DNA of 64,000 nt from Deltaproteobacteria bacterium (GTDB lineage: Bacteria; Desulfobacterota; Desulfuromonadia; Desulfuromonadales; BM103). Location: assembly GCA_005774545.1 (NCBI GenBank), contig VAUL01000001.1:62001-126000 (forward strand), written 5' to 3'. The notes under the pieces were generated by a model. It was not told where the DNA came from. It was given only the letters and a program-made list of their open reading frames with translations, and did no database searches. Shown here piece by piece: positions 33,140 through 43,391 of this stretch (positions are counted from its first letter, which is position 1; each line of letters opens with the position of its first letter). Position numbers and translations under genes: made by a program.

Positions 33140-34117
33140 CTAGATTTCAATGGTGACGATGCGCTTGATGATGTAGGCACCGACAATCTGCATGACAATC
33201 GCGCCGAACAGCAGGTAGTGGCCGAGCTTCTCCGTCCAGAGCATCGACAGGTAATCGTAGTTGGTGATGTAGATGTAGATGAACATGAAAATCGGCAGGG
33301 CGATCAACACGGCGGCGGAGTAGCGTCCTTCGGCGGTCAGGGCCTTGACCTGGCGCTTGAACTGGATGCGTTCGCGAATCAGCCGGCTGATATTGTCGAG
33401 AATCTCGGCGACGTTCCCGCCGGTCTCCTTCTGGACCAGGATGGCGATGGCAAAAAAGCGCAGGTCCGAGAGCGGCACCCGTTCGCAGAGGTTGTCCATC
33501 GCCTCCTTGAGCGTCAGGCCGAGGTTGATCTCGTCGACCGTCGCCGCAAATTCGGAACGGATCGGGTCGCCCATCTCCTTGCCGATCATTTCCAGCCCCG
33601 AGGTCAGGGCGTGGCCCGAACGCATCGCGCGGGCCAGCAGGTCGAGCGCTTCGGGGAGCTGGCTACCGAAATTTTCGTAATAGAGCTGCTCGGTGATTTT
33701 CAGGAAAACGAACGGGAGAAGCATGAGAATCAGGCCGACCCCGACGGCCGCGATTGTCTGCGGCAGATAGCGATAGCCGATCAGGAAGCCGAGCATCCCC
33801 AGTGCCACGCTGCCGATTATGAAGACCGTGGCGTTGATCGGCATCTGTGCCTTGACCAACAGGTTGTCGAGGGAGCTCAGCCGCGGCAGGCTGAGGGCGA
33901 AGCGCTCGAATGTGCCGATGTCCTTGAGGACGCTGGCCCGGTACTTGGCCAGTTTCTCCTGGCCATGCCGGCCGCCGGCGGAAATGTAGAGCAGGCGTTT
34001 CTTGACCCGGCGCTTCTCGATGAAGTGGCTCTCCTGCCAACCGAGATAGATCACCCCCACGATCGCGACGGTGAAGATGAAGACGGTGGCCGAGAGAAGA
34101 ATGCCCAGAAGGTCCAT
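33140..34117 (-). CDS. tadB: TadB, inner-membrane platform protein
   Basis: 325 residues. Type II secretion F domain (about 155-285: LPEALDLLARAMRSGHALTSGLEMI, ALKEAMDNLCERVPLSDLRFFAIAILVQKETGGNVAEIL) with hydrophobic segments at about 5-25, 92-127, 270-300 and near the C-terminus. TadB pairs with TadC as the platform of the Tad secretion machine. The gene is 14 bases after tadA and 11 before tadC. Order A-B-C is as in canonical tad loci. Confidence 0.93.
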   Translation of the reverse strand: MDLLGILLSATVFIFTVAIVGVIYLGWQESHFIEKRRVKKRLLYISAGGRHGQEKLAKYRASVLKDIGTFERFALSLPRLSSLDNLLVKAQMPINATVFIIGSVALGMLGFLIGYRYLPQTIAAVGVGLILMLLPFVFLKITEQLYYENFGSQLPEALDLLARAMRSGHALTSGLEMIGKEMGDPIRSEFAATVDEINLGLTLKEAMDNLCERVPLSDLRFFAIAILVQKETGGNVAEILDNISRLIRERIQFKRQVKALTAEGRYSAAVLIALPIFMFIYIYITNYDYLSMLWTEKLGHYLLFGAIVMQIVGAYIIKRIVTIEI

Positions 34118-34131
34118 GGTGAATCCGTCTG

Positions 34132-35487
<1,356 letters not shown>

Positions 35488-35507
35488 GTCTGTCTCCCCT
35501 CATCCCC

Positions 35508-36686
35508 TTACAGGGATTTGCCGAACATGTTGCGCAACCCGCGGAAATTGAGTTCGTCGTGCAGGTTCTCGATCTTCCGTACGAAATCGACGATATTCTT
35601 CGAAAACGGGGCGCTCGGCGTCAGTTTGACGAGCGGGATGCCGCGGTTGATCGAGGAGACGACGTCGGTGAAATCGTTCGGCGCGATCCAGTAGAGCGGC
35701 TTGTCGAAGTTCTTCTCGATTTCGCCCAGGGACAGGACGCTGTCCTTGATGAAGCGGTTGAGGATGATCTCGATCTTGTCGGCGGCGATGCCGAACTTGC
35801 GGATCAGCTTGCACAGTCGCACCGTGTTGCGGATCGACGGTACCGACATGTCGGTTACCACGAAGACCTTGTCGGAGCGCCGGAAGACTTCGACCGAACA
35901 CTCGCTGACATGCATCGAGGAGCAATCGACCACAATGTAGTCGTGAAGTTTGCGCGCCAGGTCGAGTATGCTGGCGATGTGCTCGCAGTGCACGTCGTCG
36001 CTGTCTTCGGGGTTCTGCGGGGCGGCCAGAAAGTTGAGGCCGCTGTTGTGGTTGATCATGACGCCGCGCAGCAGGGCGATGTCGAGACGGTGGATGTTCT
36101 GGCAGATGTCGAGCAGGGAGGTCTGCGGCACGATGTCGAGCAGCACCGAGGCATCTCCGGCCTGCAGCGACATGTCGATCAGCGCCACCGAGTTCTTCTT
36201 GGAGACGGCAAAGGCGGCGGCCGTGTTGACGGCGAGCACCGTCGAGCCGACCCCCCCCTTGCTGCTGATGAAGCTGTAAATCTTCCCCTTCGATGAGGTG
36301 TCCGCGCTTACCAGTTTGACGCGGACTTCCTCGACCGCGTTGATGAAGATGCGTTCGGCGACCGGTGCGACCAGGTACTCGGCGGCACCGGCCTTCATTA
36401 CGTCGATGATGAACTGCGGGTCGCGGATTTCCGAGACGACGAAAAGCGAGGTGCCGGGGAAGTGGCCCTTGATCGTTCTGACTCTGGTGAGCAGGTCGCC
36501 GCTTGACGGATTGTCGTCGACAACGATGATCTCGGGAACCGTCTTGACGGCCAAGGCCCCCTTTTCCCCCAGATTCCCCGCCCAGCGCTGACTCTTCACG
36601 CCGGGAATCCGCCCCAGCAGGTTCAGCAGATCATCGGCCAGGTCGTTAGCGGCGATTTCCAGGGCGACGAAAAGTTCAGTATGCAT
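35508..36686 (-). CDS. tadZ: TadZ/CpaE pilus localisation ATPase
   Basis: 392 residues. An N-terminal receiver-like pseudo-domain (about 20-125, EIIVVDDNPSSGDLL) precedes a ParA/MinD-type ATPase with a deviant Walker A (SSKGGVGSTV, about 143-152), VALIDMSLQAGDAS and YIVVDCSSMHV. TadZ places the pilus machine at the cell pole. The Gly-Ser after the first GK position (GGVGST rather than GGVGKT) is usual for TadZ and reflects weak or no ATP hydrolysis. A 73-base gap before it holds a perfect palindrome that may be a promoter or operator for tadZ-tadA. Confidence 0.92.
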   Translation of the reverse strand: MHTELFVALEIAANDLADDLLNLLGRIPGVKSQRWAGNLGEKGALAVKTVPEIIVVDDNPSSGDLLTRVRTIKGHFPGTSLFVVSEIRDPQFIIDVMKAGAAEYLVAPVAERIFINAVEEVRVKLVSADTSSKGKIYSFISSKGGVGSTVLAVNTAAAFAVSKKNSVALIDMSLQAGDASVLLDIVPQTSLLDICQNIHRLDIALLRGVMINHNSGLNFLAAPQNPEDSDDVHCEHIASILDLARKLHDYIVVDCSSMHVSECSVEVFRRSDKVFVVTDMSVPSIRNTVRLCKLIRKFGIAADKIEIILNRFIKDSVLSLGEIEKNFDKPLYWIAPNDFTDVVSSINRGIPLVKLTPSAPFSKNIVDFVRKIENLHDELNFRGLRNMFGKSL

Positions 36687-36745
36687 TGCATGCCCTCGAA
36701 CAAGACGGAAACCAATAAACAGATTATGTACTTACAAATATATTA

Positions 36746-36757
36746 CGACAATTGTCG
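36746..36757. promoter_or_regulatory. Perfect palindrome ahead of tadZ
   Basis: CGACAATTGTCG lies between the tadG stop and tadZ start. Read on the minus strand, TTGTCG followed 17 bases later by an ATAAT-like box (36724-36728 region) could be a -35/-10 pair, so the palindrome would overlap the -35 as an operator. It may alternatively be a weak hairpin ending tadG. Confidence 0.35.
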
Positions 36758-36759
36758 CA

Positions 36760-38445
36760 TTATTCAACCAGCAGATACCTGGCCAGGCCGCTTTCCGTTT
36801 CCTCGTCGGTGAGGGGTTCGAGCAGGAGCCCTTCGAAGGATTTCGGTTCGAAGCCGTTCGTGCAGAGCAACTGGTCGGCCGTCAATTCAGGGTTGGTGTA
36901 GTTCTGTTTGCTCGAACCGAATTTCCCCGTGTAGCCTGCCGGGGCAGGGCAGGTAATCGAAACGACAGCCGAATTGTCGCCGTTGTCGAAGCATTCGTTG
37001 GTGGTCGTCCAGAGTCTTGTCAGCAGGACATTGGCCAATCCGACATAGATGGCCGGCTTATTGTAGGCCGTATCGTCGCAATTGCCGGTGAAGATGATGG
37101 GGACGTAAAGCAGGACGGTATGTCCTTCCGCGCCGCTGGTCGACGAATGTTCGCTGTCGAAGGGCGGATACACATTGCTGGCCGATGGCATGAATCGGGT
37201 CGATGTGAACTGGTTGCCGTCTGACGTGATGATCATCTTGGCGAAGTCGGTGACGGTTTCCGTCAGACCCTCGATGAGGTGGACCTGGGGATAACCGGCT
37301 TCGATCAGCGGTATTCTGCTGTCGACATGGTCAAAGTTGCCGTTCTGCTTGGTGATGATGTAGCGGGTGAAACGGTCGTCCATCAGATCCGCCGGCACCT
37401 GGTTGACTGCATAGGTAGTATTGTAGCCGGTAAAATCATCGTTCTGACTGGCGGTGTAAAGGGCCAGCATTCGCGTGGCATATTGCCCATCGGTTTCGTT
37501 GGCGCCCTGCTGCAGCAGGCCGTTCATCGAGAAAACTCGGGCGAAATCGTTCTTGTCGTACCACCTGGGCAGCGGCGCGTAGTTCAGCGGATCGGCCGGC
37601 CGCGGGCTCTGGTCGGTGAATTCGCCGCCGAGGCCGCAATTGATGTTGACGTTCACGTTGATGAGTTGCTCGAAGTCGTTGACGACGATTTCGTTGTCGG
37701 TGGTCGTGCAACTGCCGTCGTTGGTGACGGTCTCGAATTCCAGCCCCGGATTGGTACCGTCCGGGCCGTCCCCGTAGATGATTTCGTTGAACAGGCGAAT
37801 CCCGTCCTCGCCGAAAAAGTATTCCATGTTGTTGCTGTTGGCGTTCCTGACGGTCAGGGATGTCCAGGCGGCCGTGTCCAGGTTGCCGGCGGCGAATCTG
37901 AAGATGGCCAGGTCGCAGGCGCTCGTGCCGGGAGAGAGGATCCCCGGATACGTTTCACCGCCCGACGGGATGCAGGTCGTCACCGCAACGGGGATGGTCT
38001 GCTTGCGAAATTCCTTGAGGGCGATGGCATCGGCCGTGACCTCGGTCGCGTCGAGGAAGAAGAAAAAGGCATGGTCGACGCTGCGCGAGGCGCGGACATA
38101 AACCGCATTCGGCTCCACCAGTGAAGGCGTGAAGCGGTCGCTCGGGGTCGCCGTGAGATTCGTCGTATCCCAGATGCCGAGGATGACGTCTTCGGGCGCA
38201 ACGACAACCGCCTCGCGATCGGCGGTGTTCTGCGCTGCCGTTGCAACGGCGACGGCATCCACCTTGTTCGCATTGGGAAGCTGCCTGGCGCCGGCGAGCG
38301 CTGCGGCGTCCACCGCCCGCTGCAGTTCCCCCTTGATATTGTGGACATGGCCGAGATCGACCACGAAGGCCACGCTCACCACGATCACCACCAGCAGGAG
38401 GGCGATCAGGGGGATCACGGCGCCCCGTTGATTCCGCGGATTCAT
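36760..38445 (-). CDS. tadG: TadG-like pilus-associated protein
   Basis: 561 residues from ATG 38445 (GGAAGGGG upstream); the longer in-frame extension lacks support. The N-terminus (GAVIPLIALLLVVIVVSVAFVVDLGH) is a single membrane span of the Tad-domain (TadG/TadE-like) kind, followed by VDAAALAGARQLP, the signature of this family. The long extracytoplasmic part has paired cysteines and Asn/Thr-rich stretches and no clear vWA MIDAS, so it is assigned to TadG only by the N-terminal domain and place in the operon. It likely acts as minor pilin or tip protein. Confidence 0.82.
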   Translation of the reverse strand: MNPRNQRGAVIPLIALLLVVIVVSVAFVVDLGHVHNIKGELQRAVDAAALAGARQLPNANKVDAVAVATAAQNTADREAVVVAPEDVILGIWDTTNLTATPSDRFTPSLVEPNAVYVRASRSVDHAFFFFLDATEVTADAIALKEFRKQTIPVAVTTCIPSGGETYPGILSPGTSACDLAIFRFAAGNLDTAAWTSLTVRNANSNNMEYFFGEDGIRLFNEIIYGDGPDGTNPGLEFETVTNDGSCTTTDNEIVVNDFEQLINVNVNINCGLGGEFTDQSPRPADPLNYAPLPRWYDKNDFARVFSMNGLLQQGANETDGQYATRMLALYTASQNDDFTGYNTTYAVNQVPADLMDDRFTRYIITKQNGNFDHVDSRIPLIEAGYPQVHLIEGLTETVTDFAKMIITSDGNQFTSTRFMPSASNVYPPFDSEHSSTSGAEGHTVLLYVPIIFTGNCDDTAYNKPAIYVGLANVLLTRLWTTTNECFDNGDNSAVVSITCPAPAGYTGKFGSSKQNYTNPELTADQLLCTNGFEPKSFEGLLLEPLTDEETESGLARYLLVE

Positions 38446-38515
38446 GAGAACCCCTTCCAGATGACGGTCAGCCTTTCGCCGCGTCGATGCCGACGCGGCG
38501 AGAGGTCCGTCGTTG

Positions 38516-38791
38516 TCAGTCCGAAACGCCCGTCTGGCCGATATCGACAATTTCCTTGGTGAATCCCTGGGTGAAGGTGCCAAGATATTCGCCCATGACA
38601 TGCTCGGCGTAGATGCCGTCCATTTTTTCAACAGGCTTCTGGGCGTACTTGTAGTCCTTGTTGACGATCTGCTGGTCGAAGGCGTCCTGGCTGGCCACGC
38701 CGTGTTCACGGTCGGCATACAGAGCTTCGTGGGCGCAGCCGCCGATGAACAGCGCGCCGATCAGTATCATGATGAGAACCGGATATTTCAT
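38516..38791 (-). CDS. Small lipoprotein within the tad operon
   Basis: 91 residues. A signal peptide with lipobox (LFIGGC, Cys19) is followed by a hydrophilic mature part with many Asp, Lys and Gln residues. No family recognised beyond lipoprotein. It sits between the secretin and tadG genes, 20 bases after the secretin stop, where other tad loci encode TadB-associated or RcpB-like accessory lipoproteins. A secretin-stabilising role is plausible from position only. The start has GGAGGA upstream. Confidence 0.7.
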   Translation of the reverse strand: MKYPVLIMILIGALFIGGCAHEALYADREHGVASQDAFDQQIVNKDYKYAQKPVEKMDGIYAEHVMGEYLGTFTQGFTKEIVDIGQTGVSD

Positions 38792-38811
38792 GGGATGTCC
38801 TCCTTGTCGGG

Positions 38812-40461
38812 CTAATGGGCCGATTCCATGTGGCCGAAGCTGCCTTCCATGCCGCCGCTGCCGGTTTGTGCCGCAAAGGAATGTTCCGAGACGAGCGACG
38901 GGTCGTCATCCGAGCGGAACCCCTCGAGAGCTCCCAGCAGGTAATGCTCGAAGCGGTTGGGCGGCTTGATGAATTCGCCGGGGAAGCTGAGCTTCCCCTC
39001 CGGGACCGGCTTGACCAGGTGCGGGGTCACGGCGATCAGCAGGTCGGTTTTTTTGTGCTGGTAGTTGGTGCTCCTGAAAAGGGCGCCGAGGATCGGGATG
39101 TCGCCAAGGAGCGGCACCTTGCTGACGACTTCATTCAGATTGTCCTGCAGCAGGCCGGCCAGAGCCAGGGTCTGCCCGTCGCGCAGTTGCACGGTCGATT
39201 CGAGCTTGCGGGTGCTGAAGACGGCCTGGGGCCCGGTTGCAGTGTCGACAACATCGGCGATGTCGGTCACGCTCGGGGCAACTTTCAGGCTGACCATGCC
39301 GTCACTGCCGACCACCGGCGTAAAGCGCAGGCCGATGCCGAAATCCTTGAACTGGACGTTGGCCTGGCCGAGATTGTTCACAGTCTGGTAGGGGTATTCT
39401 CCCCCCGCCAGAAAGCTGGCCTCCTGGCCGGAGAGGGTGACCAGTTTCGGCTCGGCGAGAATGCGGCCCAGGCGCTCTTCTTCAAGGAACCGCAACATCA
39501 TTGTGAAGTTGTCGATATTGACAAAAACATTCGCGCCATTGGTCAGGTTCATGAAAAGCGCGCCCGGTGCGTTCACCAGGCCTGGAATAGCCGAATCGGC
39601 GGTGGCGCCGATAATAGTCCCTTTTTTCCCGCCGGGGAGGATAAACGGATAGCCGACGATATCCAGGGGGGTTGTAACGCCCCGGCTGGATGAAACCGCG
39701 CCTGAAAAATCACTGCCCAGACCACCCAGCCCAATTCCCGCTTCCAACTCACGCGTTGAATTGCGGTTGACCTCGGCGAACTTGACTTCGAGCAGAACCT
39801 GCTGCGGGCCGCCGACCTTCAGCAGGTTGATGATCTTGTTGCTCGACCGCCCCGTTTTGGTCTTCCCTTCGCCTTCCGCGATGATCGTCTGGCCGCCGGG
39901 GAGGGTGATGATCCGCTGCGTCGAGGTGGCAACCCCGGAATTGATTGATGACAGGTAGCCGTCGGCCAGGCGCAGCAACTGCTCGACGATTTCGGGGCCG
40001 GTAACCGTGCCGTAAAGGACGATCCCTTTCTGCGAAGCCTCGATATTGATGTCCTGGCCGGGGAACGCCTTGCTGATCTGCCGTTTCAGGTTGGTCAGAT
40101 CCGAGACGGTTGCCAGCGGCTTGACGTCCACCTCGATCTTGGCGACCGTCGCGCCGTTGGTCTGGTCATAAATCGTCAGGGTGCTGTGCCCGACTTCCTT
40201 GCCGCGGATATAGAGCTTGTTTTCCTTGAACGGCCTGACGTCGATGATCTTTTCGCTCGAGGTGACGAACTTCATCTCCTTGGTCGGCCGGTCGATGTCG
40301 ATGACTTCCGATCCGCCGACATCGATGACCAGGTCGTTGAAGCACTGGTTGTCCGGATCGATCCCCACGCACCGAGGCTGGTCGGCAGCCATGACGCTGC
40401 CGGCGAAAAGCAGACAGATAAAGCCGATGACAAGCGCCACAAATTTTCTCGATTCAGACAT
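38812..40461 (-). CDS. rcpA: RcpA/CpaC secretin of the Tad system
   Basis: 549 residues from ATG 40461 (GAAGGAGGAAA upstream). Signal peptide (FVALVIGFICLLFAGSVMA), then the pilus-specific N-domain (about 45-120, DVGGSEVIDIDRPTKEMKFV), a BON domain (about 125-190, QISKAFPGQDINIEASQKGI), and a C-terminal secretin domain (about 225-500) with VPLLGDIPILGALFR and DLLIAVTPHLVKP. It forms the outer-membrane channel through which the Flp pilus passes. Operon position between cpaB and the small lipoprotein fits canonical loci. Confidence 0.94.
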   Translation of the reverse strand: MSESRKFVALVIGFICLLFAGSVMAADQPRCVGIDPDNQCFNDLVIDVGGSEVIDIDRPTKEMKFVTSSEKIIDVRPFKENKLYIRGKEVGHSTLTIYDQTNGATVAKIEVDVKPLATVSDLTNLKRQISKAFPGQDINIEASQKGIVLYGTVTGPEIVEQLLRLADGYLSSINSGVATSTQRIITLPGGQTIIAEGEGKTKTGRSSNKIINLLKVGGPQQVLLEVKFAEVNRNSTRELEAGIGLGGLGSDFSGAVSSSRGVTTPLDIVGYPFILPGGKKGTIIGATADSAIPGLVNAPGALFMNLTNGANVFVNIDNFTMMLRFLEEERLGRILAEPKLVTLSGQEASFLAGGEYPYQTVNNLGQANVQFKDFGIGLRFTPVVGSDGMVSLKVAPSVTDIADVVDTATGPQAVFSTRKLESTVQLRDGQTLALAGLLQDNLNEVVSKVPLLGDIPILGALFRSTNYQHKKTDLLIAVTPHLVKPVPEGKLSFPGEFIKPPNRFEHYLLGALEGFRSDDDPSLVSEHSFAAQTGSGGMEGSFGHMESAH

Positions 40462-40503
40462 GGTTTCCTCCTTCAATGCCCCAAGCATATCTGCCCTGGC
40501 ACT

Positions 40504-41310
40504 CTAAAAATTGTATTTCTGTGGCTGCTTGTCGCCCTGGATGACCTCGATGGTAAATCCCCCGCCTTTTTGCGTGTCAGCCTGGACCGCGGGCCGACGA
40601 ACCTTCCTGACGACGGGCTTCTCCTCGGGCTCCTCCGGTGCGCCCAGATCCGCCGGGTTGCGCAGGACGAGGTGGATCGGCCCCTGGTTGATCTGCGCGG
40701 CGAGCTTCTCGGCGTTACGCGGGGTCAGTTCCATGGTCACCGTCTTCACCAGCTTGGCCTTGCCTTCCTCGACGAAGGTCTCCTGGGCGACGGCCAGAAC
40801 CGGCACGCGCTCCAGGATGGTGTCCGCGTCTCTTTTCCCGCCCGAGGTCGTGTCGACGGCAATGATGTCGACAAAGGTCGATGGGAGGATGAAGCCGCCG
40901 ACGCCGATGACTTCGTCAACGCGGATCGCCATGGCGCGATAGCCGGGCCGAATCTGTGCGACCAGACCAACCCCTGAGCCTTCTCCGGCAAGTTCCGCGG
41001 CAACCAGGGGCTTCCCGGCGACCATCTTGGTGACGGTGACCCGGCCGACGACATCCTCGATTTTGGTGAAGGCCCCCTTGGGGACGTTGGCTTTCGGCCA
41101 GTCGGCGAGGACCAGGTTGTCTTGGGTCAGCTTGGAGCCGATCTCCAGGTCCTTGGCGGCGATGACAATCTGTGCCAGGGGAACCTGCTCCCTGATGGTC
41201 ACCTGGTCGCGGGATGCCCGGGTCGTCAACCACTTGTTGGCGAGTACCACGGCGAGGATGCCGAAAACCACGGCAACCGCCAGTGCGATGATCGTTCCGT
41301 ACTTTTTCAT
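40504..41310 (-). CDS. cpaB: CpaB/RcpC, Flp pilus assembly protein
   Basis: 268 residues. N-terminal membrane anchor (about 5-24), then an SAF domain (about 45-115: VPLAQIVIAAKDLEIGSKLTQDNLV, AGKPLVAAELA) and a RcpC-type C-terminal domain (about 120-225: IRPGYRAMAIRVDEVIGVGGFI, TLTPRNAEKLAAQINQG). CpaB lies in the periplasm between the secretin and inner-membrane components, and some carry glycan-binding traits through the SAF domain. It is 43 bases ahead of the secretin start and downstream of the TadE-like genes. Confidence 0.93.
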   Translation of the reverse strand: MKKYGTIIALAVAVVFGILAVVLANKWLTTRASRDQVTIREQVPLAQIVIAAKDLEIGSKLTQDNLVLADWPKANVPKGAFTKIEDVVGRVTVTKMVAGKPLVAAELAGEGSGVGLVAQIRPGYRAMAIRVDEVIGVGGFILPSTFVDIIAVDTTSGGKRDADTILERVPVLAVAQETFVEEGKAKLVKTVTMELTPRNAEKLAAQINQGPIHLVLRNPADLGAPEEPEEKPVVRKVRRPAVQADTQKGGGFTIEVIQGDKQPQKYNF

Positions 41311-41380
41311 GCCGAGCCTCCTGAAATGTTGATCAGCCGGTTGTGGGCACAGTCATATGGGTGCATCAGCCAAAGCCATG

Positions 41381-41911
41381 CTACGGTTCAGGTACATATT
41401 CCTCCGCATCTTCGTATTCCATGCTGGTGGTGAAGGCGATCAGCGATGGCCCCTGAACCTGGCCGTCGCTGCGCAGCAACTGGAGTAGTCCCACCGTCAG
41501 CGGCGGGCAGAAGTTGGGGGTCTGGACGCTCACCCTCAGGAGCTTGCGGGCGGCGTCGATCTCCGAGGAGAGGACAGTCACGGTCACCTCGTCGGGGTCA
41601 TAGAGAACGTTCAGATAGTCCTGAACGGCGGCGACGATCTTGGTTTCCCGGTCCGATGTGCAGTTGATGAAGCCCGGTGCCGGTTCACCCTTGTAACAGT
41701 CGTAATTGTTGGCGCGGACGCCGATGCGGGCTCCTTCGCGGGCAGCGTCGGCGACGTAGTGCTCCTGAAGAAAGATCAGGCCGTATTCGACGATGCCGAA
41801 GACGATGACCAGCACCAGGGCCGCAATCACGGCGAATTCGACCACTGTGGCGCCGCGTTCCGAGCGCCCGCGGATCTTCGTCGGGCGGAGCATGTCAGCC
41901 ATGGATCGCAT
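41381..41911 (-). CDS. TadE-like pseudopilin (second copy)
   Basis: 176 residues at most; ATG 41911, 41902 and 41893 are all in frame and no clear Shine-Dalgarno decides. RGATVVEFAVIAALVLVIVFGIVEYGLIF is a class III-type prepilin/TadE hydrophobic N-helix with a preceding basic leader, then DAAREGARIG as the TadE signature. The mature domain has paired cysteines (C59ish, C74ish). TadE/TadF minor pilins are processed by the same peptidase as Flp. It overlaps the previous TadE-like gene by 17 bases, so the two are translated together. Confidence 0.82.
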   Translation of the reverse strand: MRSMADMLRPTKIRGRSERGATVVEFAVIAALVLVIVFGIVEYGLIFLQEHYVADAAREGARIGVRANNYDCYKGEPAPGFINCTSDRETKIVAAVQDYLNVLYDPDEVTVTVLSSEIDAARKLLRVSVQTPNFCPPLTVGLLQLLRSDGQVQGPSLIAFTTSMEYEDAEEYVPEP

Positions 41912-42446
41912 AGGCCGCCGTCTGTGTCAGTTGCTTGAGTTTGTTCCGGTCGTAGTCGGTCCCCGGGATCAGGGCGCTGAGCAGCGGCCAGAGAATCGGT
42001 TCCCAGATTCGGTGCGTCCTGACCGTTACCGTCACTTCCGCCATCGGCACCGTGACGGTTTCGCCGTCGACCGTCAGCGACAGTGACTTCTCCGGATCGC
42101 GGGTGTAGACGACGGTGACAAAATCCGCATCGTTAACGGCATATGTGCAGTTCAGGGGGAAGCCGGCGTCGGTCGTCCGGCAACTGCTTCTGTTCCTGAA
42201 CAGGAAGTTCGATTTCAGGTAGGCTTCAACGGCTTGCCGGGCGGCGGCTTCGCGATCGTCGACATCGCCGTCGTCGAGCTTGGCGGCAACCCTGGCCCCC
42301 TCGCGGGCGGCATTGGAAATATAATTGGCCTGCAGCCAGAGGAAGCCGAATTCGGCGATGCCGACCAGGAAGATGAGCAGCAGGCCGCTCATCAGGGTGA
42401 ATTCGACCACGGCCGCGCCGCGCTGTTTCTGTTGGCCGGTCTTCAC
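41895..42446 (-). CDS. tadE: TadE-like pseudopilin (first copy)
   Basis: 183 residues from GTG 42446, whose GTGA overlaps the prepilin peptidase stop by four bases; the longer upstream frame is spurious. RGAAVVEFTLMSGLLLIFLVGIAEFGFLW is a TadE N-helix preceded by a short basic leader, followed by SNAAREGARVAA. The mature part has a Cys pair and several beta-strands. TadE proteins are minor pilins needed for Flp fibre assembly. It is followed by the second TadE-like gene, so the pair may be the TadE/TadF couple of canonical loci. Confidence 0.85.
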   Translation of the reverse strand: MKTGQQKQRGAAVVEFTLMSGLLLIFLVGIAEFGFLWLQANYISNAAREGARVAAKLDDGDVDDREAAARQAVEAYLKSNFLFRNRSSCRTTDAGFPLNCTYAVNDADFVTVVYTRDPEKSLSLTVDGETVTVPMAEVTVTVRTHRIWEPILWPLLSALIPGTDYDRNKLKQLTQTAAYAIHG

Positions 42447-43048
42447 AGGACACCCCCGCGGATGATCCAGGTGTAGTAACCGAAGGCAATGGCTGCGGCG
42501 TAGGGGAAGCGCAACGGCTCGCCGGCCGCCGGTTTGAACTGACGGGGGTCGCCGGTCAGGGCGCAGGCTTTGGCACACGCCCACCATTCACGCGATTTTT
42601 CGACGAGGTCGCGATTGCAGAGGTAGTGGATGACCGCCATGGCGCCGCCGTAAAAAGCCATGTACACGAAGACGTGCAACAACGGCTGCGGCCCGATGAG
42701 GGCTCCCAGGGCGCCGAGGGCCTTGACGTCGCCGGCGCCGAAACCGCCCATCAGGTAGGGGAGGAGCAGCAGGCCGATCCCGAGAACCAGTCCGCCGATC
42801 GAAAACAAGAAGCCGCTCCATCCGCTGCCGGCTATATTGATGGCCAGGCCAGCAAGGGCGAGAGCGGCGTTCAGAACATTGGGGATGCGCGCATGAACCG
42901 TGTCCATGGCGCAAGCCAGGGCAAAATAGATGGAGGCGGCGGCGACGGCCAGCTCGGCTCTCTGCCCGATCAGGAACCAGAGAGCAAGAACGGCTGCCCC
43001 GATGCCGGTGAGCATCCGGGGCAGGTTCCTGAGGCGTTCGCTGACCAT
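42443..43048 (-). CDS. tadV: TadV/CpaA prepilin peptidase
   Basis: 201 residues with about five membrane spans. Aspartyl prepilin peptidase sites are present: CAMDTVHARIPN with the first catalytic Asp and GGFGAGDVKALG, the GxGD motif, with the second. TadV cleaves Flp and TadE/F leaders and lacks the methyltransferase domain of PilD, as here. It stands between the flp gene and tadE. ATGA/GTGA overlap at its stop couples it to tadE. Confidence 0.93.
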   Translation of the reverse strand: MVSERLRNLPRMLTGIGAAVLALWFLIGQRAELAVAAASIYFALACAMDTVHARIPNVLNAALALAGLAINIAGSGWSGFLFSIGGLVLGIGLLLLPYLMGGFGAGDVKALGALGALIGPQPLLHVFVYMAFYGGAMAVIHYLCNRDLVEKSREWWACAKACALTGDPRQFKPAAGEPLRFPYAAAIAFGYYTWIIRGGVL

Positions 43049-43069
43049 TGCCGTCGCCTCATGGGGCTG

Positions 43070-43255
43070 TCAGTTCGTGGCGTTGTCGAGGGCGGTGGCC
43101 ACCTTGTTGAAGCCCTCTTCGACTTTCTGTCCGAGGAAGATGATGGTTGCCAGGGCGACCACGATGATCAGCACCAGCATGACGGCATACTCGGTTGCGG
43201 TTGCACCTTCGTCGTCCCGGACCAGCTTCATGAATCTGTCTTTGAGCGTTTTCAT
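43070..43255 (-). CDS. flp: Flp-type pilin (first)
   Basis: 61 residues from ATG 43255 (GAGGAGGACGGGG upstream); a longer in-frame start is unlikely. Short basic leader (MKTLKDRFMKLVRDDEG) then A-TATEYAVMLVLIIVVALATIIFLGQKV, the Flp hydrophobic helix with the conserved Glu-Tyr pair after the cleavage site. It is the major pilin by operon position and length. A TTGACA/TAACTT promoter lies about 70 to 100 bases upstream. Confidence 0.93.
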   Translation of the reverse strand: MKTLKDRFMKLVRDDEGATATEYAVMLVLIIVVALATIIFLGQKVEEGFNKVATALDNATN

Positions 43256-43324
43256 TGTCCCCGTCCTCCTCTGTTGGTGTGTGACGTCTTCGGACGCCAA
43301 CTACGTAACCCTCATTTAATTAAT

Positions 43325-43352
43325 AAGTTATCTCATAAGCCGGAGCTGTCAA
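43325..43352 (-). promoter_or_regulatory. Sigma-70-type promoter for flp-tad operon
   Basis: Read on the minus strand: TTGACA (43352-43347), 16-base spacer, TAACTT (43330-43325). It lies between the two pilin genes and would give a transcript starting about 60 bases before the first flp start codon. Confidence 0.5.
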
Positions 43353-43391
43353 GCACGCCACGTGAATAAAATCGATTTATATGTTGAGGAT

